Source: Granulibacter bethesdensis (GTDB lineage Bacteria; Pseudomonadota; Alphaproteobacteria; Acetobacterales; Acetobacteraceae). From it: a stretch of 64,000 nt of DNA. The DNA is taken from positions 2,429,501 through 2,493,500 of the forward strand of contig NZ_CP018194.1 in NCBI RefSeq assembly GCF_001889545.1. Direction: 5' to 3'. This document shows, one piece after another, positions 57,439 to 64,000 of the stretch. The notes below the pieces were generated by a model that did not search any database, was not told the origin of the DNA, and was given only the letters and a program-made list of their open reading frames with translations. The translations under genes were made by a program, and so were the position numbers. Positions within the stretch are counted from its first letter, which is position 1. Every line of letters begins with the position of its first letter.

Positions 57439-58278
57439 ATGGGCCAGCGTGACAAACAGAGAATACGTCAAAAGGGGCAGATCGCCGCCCATCATCTGGT
57501 TCAGGAAGGGGCCATCGCCATCACCGGCGCCTCCAGCGGGATCGGCGCCGCACTGGCCATTCTCTGCGCCTTTCCCGGCGCACGCCTGTATCTGAACGGG
57601 CGTGATCCACAACGGCTGGAAGCAACCGTGCAGCAATGCCGGGATCAGGGAGCGCAGGTGCACGGCTTCAGTGCCGATGTCAGGGATGAGGCCGCCATGA
57701 CTGGCTGGATCAACGGGATCGCGGCAGACGGGCAAAGGCTTGGAACCCTGATCGCCAATGCAGGCATCTCCCCCGCCATGAGCGGCGCGACAACAGGCAG
57801 CGGTCTGGAAACACCCGCCATCACCCGCGCTGTGTTCGAAACCAATGTCACCGGCATGCTGAACAGCGTCCTGCCTGCCATGACCCTGATGCAGGGGCAG
57901 GACGCCATTGATGGCGCTCTCCATGGCCGGATCGCGGTGATCGCCTCCATCGCCGGGCTGGCGCCGCTTCCCTATGCGCCCAGCTATTCCGCCAGCAAAG
58001 CCGCCGCACAAGGCTGGGCCACTGCCGCCGCCTCACGTGCGTGGAAAGACGGGATCAGGCTCAGCGCCATCTGTCCGGGCTTCATCCGCACCCCGATGAC
58101 CGATAAAAACCACTTCCGGATGCCGTTTCTGATGGAAGTCGAGGAAGGAGCGTCCCGGATCCTTTTTGCGATTGCACAGGGGAAAATACGCTACGCCTTC
58201 CCATGGCAGATGGCAGCCCTCGCGCATCTGACTGCCCTGCTGCCCCCCGCGCTCACGGCACGGCTGATGCCGCACTAG
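57439..58278 (+). CDS. SDR-family NAD(P)-dependent oxidoreductase
   Basis: The 279-residue protein is a classical short-chain dehydrogenase. The cofactor motif is AIAITGASSGIGAALAILCA, the structural motif is TLIANAGISPAM, and the catalytic tetrad appears as Ser in VIASIAGLAPLPY and Tyr-x-x-x-Lys in SYSASKAAAQGW. The first 25 residues are unusual and may not all be translated. The substrate is unknown. It stands alone on the + strand between gmk and mltG, both on the minus strand, which looks like an insertion in an otherwise collinear cluster. Confidence 0.87.
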   Translation: MGQRDKQRIRQKGQIAAHHLVQEGAIAITGASSGIGAALAILCAFPGARLYLNGRDPQRLEATVQQCRDQGAQVHGFSADVRDEAAMTGWINGIAADGQRLGTLIANAGISPAMSGATTGSGLETPAITRAVFETNVTGMLNSVLPAMTLMQGQDAIDGALHGRIAVIASIAGLAPLPYAPSYSASKAAAQGWATAAASRAWKDGIRLSAICPGFIRTPMTDKNHFRMPFLMEVEEGASRILFAIAQGKIRYAFPWQMAALAHLTALLPPALTARLMPH

Positions 58279-58290
58279 AGACCGTCAGGT

Positions 58291-59508
58291 TCAGCGGCTT
58301 TTTTTGCCGTCCCGCCATTTGCGCACATTGGCCTCATGCTGGCCGAGATCGCGTGCGAAATTATGACCGCCATTTCCATCGGCAACGAAATAGAGATCAT
58401 CACTGTGCATCGGATGAAGCACGGCTTCCAGCGCCGCCTGGCCGGGATTGCCAATCGGACCCGGCGGCAGGCCATGGATGCGGTAGGTGTTGTATGGCTC
58501 GTCAAAAGCCAGATCGGCATGAGACAAAGGCCGCTCCATCTGACCACTGCCACCGCTGGCGGCATAGACCAGCGTGCTGTCCGCCTGAAGCTTCATCCCA
58601 TGCTTCAGACGATTGAGGAAAACCGCTGCCACATGCGGGCGCTCCTGTGGTCGTGCTGTTTCCCGCTCCACGATGCTGGCCAGAATCACCGCCTGCTCCG
58701 GACTGGTCAAACCGATAGAGCGATCCCGACCCTGCCATGCTTTCTCAAGCCAGTGACGGCTGGCATCGGTCGCCCGCTCCACGATCTGCTGACGCGTGGC
58801 CCCCCGTTCGAAAGCATAGGTCTGCGGCAGAATGCTTCCCTCCGGCGGTACCGGCGCATCGCCGGTCAGCACGGCATCGCGGGACAGAATCTCGGCCACA
58901 CGGAATGCGGTAATGCCTTCAGGCAGCGTAATCGTATGCTGCACCGGCCGTGCCGTGCGCAGGATATGCAGCACGGTCATGATCGAGGCATGCGCCGGAA
59001 ATTCGAACTCCGCCGCGTGCAGGCTACCGGCCCCCTGCCAGCGCGTGATCTCGACCGCTGCATGGAACAACAATGGAGAATCGATGACGCCCGCCTGACG
59101 CAGTGCCTGCGTCACATGAACCAGACCACCACGCGGCACGATCACAATCGTACGGGTTTCGGAGGGGCCATCAGCATGGGCCGTCAGCCAGCCATATCCG
59201 GCAATCCCACCCAGAACAGCAAGCAGAGCCACCACACCGCCCCCCAGCCACCACCGCCAGTGACGGCGCTGTGCCGAAGGAGAAGGCGGCGCTGTCTGGT
59301 CAGGCGGAGAGGAAGTGCCGGCTGCGGATGCATCATCCCCGTCCGACTCTGAAGGTGCATCACCGCTCACCGGTTGGGGTGAGGCTTCATCCATAACAGG
59401 GTGATCGGTGTCATCTTCGGCCCCATCATGCGTGGACGCAGCCTCCGTATCGGCGGAAGGCCGCACCAGCCCATGGCGGCGTGCAGTCTGATCGTCTCCG
59501 TTCTGCAT
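58291..59508 (-). CDS. mltG: Endolytic peptidoglycan transglycosylase MltG
   Basis: MltG cuts nascent glycan strands at the inner membrane and helps set chain length. ATG 59508 gives 405 residues; GTG 59580 is an alternative start that overlaps fabF. Residues 1-85 are a cytoplasmic low-complexity Asp/Ser/Pro-rich region, longer than usual. One membrane segment follows (WRWWLGGGVVALLAVLGGIA), then the YceG/LysM-like domain and the catalytic Glu in VILASIVERETARPQERPHV. PYNTYRIHGLPPGPIGNPG is the family signature near the C-terminus. It follows fabF, as in many bacteria. Confidence 0.93.
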   Translation of the reverse strand: MQNGDDQTARRHGLVRPSADTEAASTHDGAEDDTDHPVMDEASPQPVSGDAPSESDGDDASAAGTSSPPDQTAPPSPSAQRRHWRWWLGGGVVALLAVLGGIAGYGWLTAHADGPSETRTIVIVPRGGLVHVTQALRQAGVIDSPLLFHAAVEITRWQGAGSLHAAEFEFPAHASIMTVLHILRTARPVQHTITLPEGITAFRVAEILSRDAVLTGDAPVPPEGSILPQTYAFERGATRQQIVERATDASRHWLEKAWQGRDRSIGLTSPEQAVILASIVERETARPQERPHVAAVFLNRLKHGMKLQADSTLVYAASGGSGQMERPLSHADLAFDEPYNTYRIHGLPPGPIGNPGQAALEAVLHPMHSDDLYFVADGNGGHNFARDLGQHEANVRKWRDGKKSR

Positions 59509-59542
59509 GCGGGCAACATCGCCCGCGGAGAGCGGCGTATGA

Positions 59543-60838
59543 TCAGACGGCGCGGAAGATGATGCTGGCGTTGGTTCCACCGAAACCGAAACTGTTGGAG
59601 AGCGCAGCTTTCACCGGACGGCGCTGGGCTTCAAGTGCCACACGATTGATTACGCTTTCGCGGCTCGGCGTGTGCAGATTGAGGGTCGGCGGCACCACGC
59701 CATCGCGGATGGCGAGGATGGAGAACACGGCCTCAATCGCGCCCGCCGCACCCAGCAGATGCCCGGTGGCGGATTTGGTGGAGGACATGGCCAAGGTGCG
59801 TGCCGCATCCCCGAAGAAACGCTCGACCGCCTCCAGTTCCAGATCATCGCCCAGCGGCGTGGAGGTACCATGCGCATTGACATACTGAATATCGGCAGGC
59901 GTCATGCCGCCATTGCGGAACGCGGCCTTCATCGCCCGGAACGCGCCATCGTGGCCTTCTGCCGGGGCAGTGATGTGATGGGCATCACCCGACAGGCCAT
60001 AGCCAGACACTTCAGCATAGATTTTCGCGCCGCGCTTTTTCGCGTGCTCGTATTCCTCAAGCACCAGCACACCGGAGCCTTCACCCATGACAAAGCCATC
60101 ACGGTCCTTGTCCCACGGGCGGGATGCCTCAGTGGGCGTGTCATTGAAGCCGGTGGAAAGGGCACGGGAAGCACAGAACCCGGCAATGCCGAGTTCACAC
60201 ACCGCCGCTTCCGCACCACCCGCCACCATCACATCGGCATCACCGATGGTGATCAGCCGGGCAGCATCGCCAATGGCATGAACACCGGTGGCGCAAGCCG
60301 TGACGGCGGAATGGTTCGGTCCCTTGAAGCCATATCTGATCGACAGATGGCCCGAGACGAGATTAATCAGCGCTGCGGGAATGAAGAAGGGCGAGATACG
60401 CGCCGCCTTGCCTTCATGAATCTTGATGGAGGTCTCGTAAATGGTCTGGAGACCGCCAATACCGGAACCGATCATCACGCCGGTACGTTCACGGCCTTCC
60501 TGATCGTCCTCACCGGGCATCCAGCCGGAATCCTCGACCGCCTGCGTGGCGGCGACCAGACCCAGATGGATAAAGCGATCCATCTTCTTCTGATCCTTGA
60601 CCGGGATCCATTCGGCCAGATCCAGCCTGCCTTCGGCTTTGGTACCGACAGGCACCTCCCCCGCGATGCGGGCAGGCAGAGCCGATGCATCGAAAGACTG
60701 GATTGCGCCGATGCCGGATTCCCCGGCGATCAGGCGCTTCCAGACGTGTTCGACACCAAGCCCGAGTGGGCTGACAATCCCCATGCCGGTAACGACGACA
60801 CGGCGTCCACGGCTGTTAGCAGAGTCGGAAATGCTCAT
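59543..60838 (-). CDS. fabF: 3-oxoacyl-ACP synthase II
   Basis: FabF (KAS II) elongates acyl-ACP chains. ATG 60838 gives 431 residues starting MSISDSANSRGRRVVVTGMG. The catalytic Cys is in SAVTACATGVHAIGDAARLI, and the two His are in YVNAHGTSTPLGDDLELEAV and SATGHLLGAAGAIEAVFSIL. The conserved Lys lies between the histidines (MSSTKSATGH). A longer frame to 60964 overlaps acpP and is rejected. It is the third gene of the fabG-acpP-fabF order on the minus strand. Confidence 0.97.
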   Translation of the reverse strand: MSISDSANSRGRRVVVTGMGIVSPLGLGVEHVWKRLIAGESGIGAIQSFDASALPARIAGEVPVGTKAEGRLDLAEWIPVKDQKKMDRFIHLGLVAATQAVEDSGWMPGEDDQEGRERTGVMIGSGIGGLQTIYETSIKIHEGKAARISPFFIPAALINLVSGHLSIRYGFKGPNHSAVTACATGVHAIGDAARLITIGDADVMVAGGAEAAVCELGIAGFCASRALSTGFNDTPTEASRPWDKDRDGFVMGEGSGVLVLEEYEHAKKRGAKIYAEVSGYGLSGDAHHITAPAEGHDGAFRAMKAAFRNGGMTPADIQYVNAHGTSTPLGDDLELEAVERFFGDAARTLAMSSTKSATGHLLGAAGAIEAVFSILAIRDGVVPPTLNLHTPSRESVINRVALEAQRRPVKAALSNSFGFGGTNASIIFRAV

Positions 60839-60896
60839 CCCGCTCGATCCTGGTGTCTTGTGCGTCAAATTTGGAAAAGAGGGCCAGGCCGAAGCC

Positions 60897-61136
60897 TCAG
60901 GCCGCCTTCTGCTTTTCAATATATTCGACCGCGTCCTTGACGGTGCTGATCTTCTCAGCCGCATCTTCCGGGATTTCCACCCCGAACGCTTCTTCGAACG
61001 CCATCACCAGCTCGACCGTATCGAGGCTGTCGGCACCCAGATCGTCGATGAACGACGCTTCGGGGGTCACCTTGGACTCCTCGACGCCCAGGTGCTCGAC
61101 GACGATCTTCTTCACCTTGTCGGCGACTTCGCTCAT
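60897..61136 (-). CDS. acpP: Acyl carrier protein
   Basis: ATG 61136 gives 79 residues, the usual length, beginning [20 protein letters not shown]. The phosphopantetheine attachment Ser is in the DSL motif of [19 protein letters not shown]. The protein is strongly acidic. A longer frame to 61202 is not family-like. A terminator-like hairpin upstream suggests its own promoter within 61137-61290, as ACP is needed in large amounts. Confidence 0.98.
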   Translation of the reverse strand: MSEVADKVKKIVVEHLGVEESKVTPEASFIDDLGADSLDTVELVMAFEEAFGVEIPEDAAEKISTVKDAVEYIEKQKAA

Positions 61137-61291
61137 CGGATCTCTATCTCCTGCTTGCAGCATACTTGCTGTGGCCTGATCCGGCTTCCTTGTCTGGTCC
61201 ACCGGATATTATCCCCAAAGATGTTTCGCCCTCTGGCTTTTTTCGAATCCTGTCCGAAACCGGGCAGAACGAGGCCAGATAGACTGTGACC

Positions 61292-61314
61292 CAAAAGGCC
61301 GGAACATTCCGGCC
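61292..61314 (-). terminator. Intrinsic terminator after fabG
   Basis: On the minus strand GGCCGGAA...TTCCGGCC (61314-61297) forms an eight-pair stem with a tiny loop, followed by TTTT (complement of A 61293-61296). It lies about 60 bases after the fabG stop, before acpP. Confidence 0.6.
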
Positions 61315-61375
61315 ATCAGGCTGACGGCTGCGCGATAGCATGGTTTTTCGCACACCGCCACCATCCTGCCATAGT

Positions 61376-62113
61376 TCAGATCATCGCCATACCGCCATTT
61401 ATATGCAGTGTGGCACCGGTGACCCATCCGGCTTCGTCAGAGGCCAGATAGACCACGGACGAGGCAATATCCTCCGGCCGCCCCATGCGGCCGAGAGGAA
61501 TAGACTGCAACAGCTTTTCACGGCTGGCTTCGGGAAGAACATCGGTCATTGCGGTTTCCACGAAACCGGGGGCCACAACATTCACCGTGACGCCACGTGA
61601 ACCGACTTCCTGGGCCAGAGCCTTGCTCATACCCACCAGCCCGGCCTTTGCTGCCGCATAATTCGATTGTCCTGCATTGCCGGTTGCACCGACAACCGAG
61701 GAAATCTGGATGATCCGGCCGGCCCGGCGGCGCAGCATGCCTTTCAGCGCGGCCCGCACCAGACGGAAAGGTGCTGTCAGATCGACATCCAGAACCGTCT
61801 GCCAGTCCTCGTCCTTCATGCGCAGAGCCAGCATATCGCGGGTCAGACCTGCGTTATTGACCAGAATGTGAAGCGGGCCAGCGGCTTCCTCCGCCGCTGC
61901 AACCAGCCCTTCCGCGGCTGTGGGATCGGACAGATCGGCAGTCACGATATGGGTGCGCTCGCCCAGAGAGTCCGCCAGCGACTCGAGAGCCGGACGGCGT
62001 GTGCCGGACAGAACCACGATCGCACCCTGCGCATGCAGGGCACGAGCGATGGCGGCTCCGATCCCGCCAGAAGCCCCGGTTACCAGAGCCGCTTTACCAT
62101 CCAGCCGGAACAT
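61376..62113 (-). CDS. fabG: 3-oxoacyl-ACP reductase
   Basis: FabG reduces 3-oxoacyl-ACP with NADPH in fatty-acid elongation. The 245 residues show the cofactor site AALVTGASGGIGAAIARAL, NNAGLTRDMLALRMKDEDW, the catalytic Ser in IIQISSVVGATGNAGQSNY and Tyr-x-x-x-Lys in NYAAAKAGLVGMSKAL. It ends GWVTGATLHINGGMAM, typical of FabG. GAGGGG lies eight bases before the ATG. It follows fabD by 84 bases. Confidence 0.97.
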   Translation of the reverse strand: MFRLDGKAALVTGASGGIGAAIARALHAQGAIVVLSGTRRPALESLADSLGERTHIVTADLSDPTAAEGLVAAAEEAAGPLHILVNNAGLTRDMLALRMKDEDWQTVLDVDLTAPFRLVRAALKGMLRRRAGRIIQISSVVGATGNAGQSNYAAAKAGLVGMSKALAQEVGSRGVTVNVVAPGFVETAMTDVLPEASREKLLQSIPLGRMGRPEDIASSVVYLASDEAGWVTGATLHINGGMAMI

Positions 62114-62197
62114 CGGCGTATCCCCTCATCTTTTTATTCGTTGTCCGGTATGAAACCCGCCCCCTCCGGGGAGGCCGCCCGCGACCAGTCTGATCCG

Positions 62198-63160
62198 TCA
62201 AAATGTCTTGAGCAGCGCCTCAATCTCTGCCGGGGTTCCGGCAGACAGGGTCGTTGCATCCGGTGCAATCCGCCTCACCAGACCACTCAGCACCTTACCC
62301 GCACCAAGCTCGACAAACGTATCGACGCCAAGATCCAGCATTGCCGCCACGCTTTCACGCCACCGCACCGTACCGGTCACCTGACGGACCAGCAGATCGC
62401 GCAGTTCCACCGGATCCGTGGCCTTGGCCGCCGTGACATTGGCGATCAACGGCACCAGCGGCGCATGCAGCGGATGTTCCGCCAGGGCCTGCGCCATCGC
62501 ATCCGCCGCAGGCGCCATCAGCGCCGAATGGAATGGAGCAGAGACCGGCAGCAGAACCGCCCGTTTCACGCCCCGCGCACGCGCCACCTCCAGCGCACGA
62601 TCGATCGCACCGCGATGGCCGGAAATCACCACCTGGCCGCCGCCATTATCGTTGGCGGGCTGGATCACCTCATGCCGACCGGTCTCCGGATCAGTGGTCG
62701 CCTCCTCACAGATGGAAGCCGCCTGATCCATATCGACGCCAATCAGCGCCGCCATGCCGCCCTCACCGGGTGGTACCGCACGCTGCATCGCCTGACCACG
62801 CAGCCGCAGCAGCAAGGCCGCTTCGGGCACAGACAGCGCACTGGCGGCAGACAGGGCCGAATATTCACCCAGAGAATGCCCGGCCACCACCGCAGCCCTG
62901 GCAGGCAGAATGAAGCCACCTTCCTTTTCCAGCACGCGCAGTACGGCCATCGACATGGCCATCAGGGCAGGCTGGGCGTTTTCGGTGAGGGTCAGATCCT
63001 CGGCGGGACCATCGAACATCAGGCGGGACAGTTTCTGACCCAGCGTATCATCCACCTCCTCGAACACTTCACGAGCGATGGGGAACGCATCGGCCAGATC
63101 GCGGCCCATGCCGACGAACTGGCTGCCCTGGCCTGGAAACAAAAAGGCGCGAACGGTCAT
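62198..63160 (-). CDS. fabD: Malonyl-CoA:ACP transacylase
   Basis: FabD transfers malonyl from CoA to ACP. ATG 63160 gives 320 residues starting MTVRAFLFPGQGSQFVGMGR. The catalytic Ser is in AAVVAGHSLGEYSALSAASA, with the acyl-binding Gln in the GQGSQ motif and the conserved Arg/His of the family in LLLRLRGQAMQRAVPPGEGG and LPVSAPFHSALMAPAADAM. It is the first gene of the fab cluster, divergent from rpsF. Confidence 0.96.
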   Translation of the reverse strand: MTVRAFLFPGQGSQFVGMGRDLADAFPIAREVFEEVDDTLGQKLSRLMFDGPAEDLTLTENAQPALMAMSMAVLRVLEKEGGFILPARAAVVAGHSLGEYSALSAASALSVPEAALLLRLRGQAMQRAVPPGEGGMAALIGVDMDQAASICEEATTDPETGRHEVIQPANDNGGGQVVISGHRGAIDRALEVARARGVKRAVLLPVSAPFHSALMAPAADAMAQALAEHPLHAPLVPLIANVTAAKATDPVELRDLLVRQVTGTVRWRESVAAMLDLGVDTFVELGAGKVLSGLVRRIAPDATTLSAGTPAEIEALLKTF

Positions 63161-63479
63161 TCGACGCAATCATTCCGAACTGTTGGAGGAACGCCGCGTA
63201 ACTTTCACACGCCGATAAGTCAATGCCAGGCACTCTCAGACTGGCCAGCCTGCCCCGGATCGGGGCCAGACAGATGGCAGACAGGCTGCCATGTGCTGCG
63301 ATCCTGCCTCCGCTGCGCGGTTTTTCCTTGAAACGAAACAGGTTTCATGATGTTACCCCGCCCTTCCCTGCCGGGGCGACGGCATCGTCCCGGCTATGCC
63401 CACATGTATGGCCCGGTTTTCCGGTGATCCCCTGCATGGACCATACCGGTCGGGGCCGAACAGCCAGAGGGGGAATGAA
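63161..63479. other. Intergenic region between fabD and rpsF
   Basis: No gene is seen in these 319 bases, which must hold promoters for both directions. For rpsF, TTGAAA at 63328-63333 and a poor TGTTAC at 63351-63356 are possible promoter boxes. A 6-base inverted repeat TGAAAC/GTTTCA (63329-63334 and 63342-63347) overlaps them. The rest (63357-63479) is a GC-rich leader in which an S6:S18-binding structure might lie; I could not identify one. Confidence 0.35.
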
Positions 63480-63944
63480 ATGCCGCTTTATGAGAGCGTG
63501 CTGATTGCACGTAACGATGTGACCCAGCAGCAGGTCGAAAGCGTTGCCGACCATGTTGCGTCCCTGATCGAGGCCGAGGGCGGCGCGATCAAGAAGCGTG
63601 AGTACTGGGGTCTGCGCACACTGGCCTACCGGATCAAGAAGAACCGGAAGGGCCATTACATGCTGCTGGGCCTGGACGCGAAGCCCGCCACGATCACGGA
63701 AGTCGAGCGTCAGCTGCGCCTGAACGAAGACGTTCTGCGCTTCATGACCATCCGCGTCGAGGAGATCGACGACGTTCCGTCCGCGGTCCTGTCCCGCAAA
63801 TCCGATGACCGCGAACGCGGTTTCCGCGGCCCGAAGCCGCCCGGCCGTTTCGAGTCGGGTCGCAAGCGTGGTTATGACGACCGCGAGGAATTCCGCGCCC
63901 GCGCCGGCGGCGACGATGACGACCGCGGTCTGGATCAGGAGTAA
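63480..63944 (+). CDS. rpsF: 30S ribosomal protein S6
   Basis: ATG 63480, with GAGGGGGAA upstream, gives 154 residues. The S6 core is MPLYESVLIARNDVTQQQVE, then IKKREYWGLRTLAYRIKKNR and KGHYMLLGLDAKPATITEVE. The C-terminal 45 or so residues are a charged Arg/Asp/Gly-rich extension (RKSDDRERGFRGPKPPGRF) common in alphaproteobacteria. The frame extends upstream to 63396 without family similarity. S6 binds S18 in the 30S platform, consistent with rpsR just downstream. Confidence 0.97.
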   Translation: MPLYESVLIARNDVTQQQVESVADHVASLIEAEGGAIKKREYWGLRTLAYRIKKNRKGHYMLLGLDAKPATITEVERQLRLNEDVLRFMTIRVEEIDDVPSAVLSRKSDDRERGFRGPKPPGRFESGRKRGYDDREEFRARAGGDDDDRGLDQE

Positions 63945-63950
63945 GCTGAT

Positions 63951-64000
63951 ATGTCCGATACCCAGGATGTGAACCCCGCCACCCGCCGCGCTGCGGTCGG
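63951..64000 (+). CDS. rpsR: Start of 30S ribosomal protein S18, cut by window edge
   Basis: ATG 63951 opens a frame six bases after rpsF, encoding MSDTQDVNPATRRAAVG before the window ends. The visible part is too short to prove the family; the call rests on the conserved rpsF-rpsR order. AGGAGTAAGCTGAT before the ATG supplies the ribosome binding site. Confidence 0.7.
   Translation, partial: MSDTQDVNPATRRAAV

Noticed and set aside
57304-58011. N-terminal extension of guanylate kinase
   Set aside because: It is the antisense of the SDR gene and lacks family similarity.
59672-60940. Plus-strand frame of 422 codons
   Set aside because: Antisense shadow of fabF.
61667-63331. Plus-strand frame of 554 codons
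   Set aside because: Antisense of fabG and fabD; low-complexity Arg/His/Gln-rich product.

Overview
The window looks like chromosomal DNA of an acetic acid bacterium (Alphaproteobacteria, Acetobacteraceae). The evidence is the GC-rich codon usage, a class I lysyl-tRNA synthetase, a Usg-family protein, an LptF-LptG-LptD-SurA-RsmA cluster, a GroESL operon with a CIRCE element, and a complete urease cluster. A urease-positive member such as Granulibacter is my best guess, made from gene content and not from any database match. Almost everything is housekeeping DNA; one AT-rich accessory locus (about 51.5-56.1 kb) stands out.

Layout. 1-2.1 kb: glycogen-debranching-type glucosidase, cut by the left edge. 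2.2-4.8 kb: MsrB, then a CysN-CysC fusion for sulfate activation with no cysD beside it. 4.75-9.9 kb: the urease cluster ureDABCEFG, with overlapping or closely spaced genes. 10.0-10.9 kb: an AraC-type regulator broken by an in-frame amber codon, with an inverted repeat wrapped round its start. 10.9-21.2 kb: RmuC, an MFS exporter, an APC amino-acid permease, GlgX, an MprF-like membrane protein with a shortened C-terminal domain, and LysS, whose gene overlaps the start of the mprF-like gene. 21.3-25.3 kb: a DinG-type helicase, a TerB-like protein and a glycine-zipper protein. 25.4-28.1 kb: a cold-shock protein and groES-groEL, with CIRCE and a sigma-32-like promoter. 28.2-41.2 kb: Usg, a VTT-domain membrane protein, CtaA, TldD, a secreted SGNH hydrolase, GshA, RsmE, UbiA, a methyltransferase, a stress protein, a DUF952 protein, an aminopeptidase P, a DUF1127-like protein and RsmA. 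41.2-51.4 kb: SurA, LptD, LptG and LptF (outer-membrane assembly), TsaC, CysQ, PepA and HolC. 56.2-64 kb: a GNAT enzyme, Gmk, an SDR oxidoreductase, MltG, the fatty-acid cluster fabF-acpP-fabG-fabD, and divergent rpsF-rpsR running off the right edge.

Accessory locus. A 1287-residue protein carries four tandem 128-residue Asn/Gly/Ser-rich repeats (predicted beta-solenoid), a DUF4214-like helical segment, a hydrophobic glycine/alanine-rich region and a C-terminal serine-hydrolase (lipase-like) domain. Twelve bases further on is a small lipoprotein gene. The GC-richer segment just before the AT-rich hydrolase tip, the downstream lipoprotein, and a promoter overlapped by a perfect 15-bp palindrome fit a polymorphic toxin with its immunity protein. 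This is inference from architecture, but it is the best candidate here for an undescribed system.

How the genes work together. CysNC makes PAPS and CysQ removes the PAP left over. LptF, LptG, LptD and SurA move LPS and outer-membrane proteins outward. FabD, FabG, AcpP and FabF form the core of fatty-acid synthesis. LysS supplies Lys-tRNA, the substrate of full-length MprF proteins, but the MprF-like protein here lacks about half of the synthase domain.
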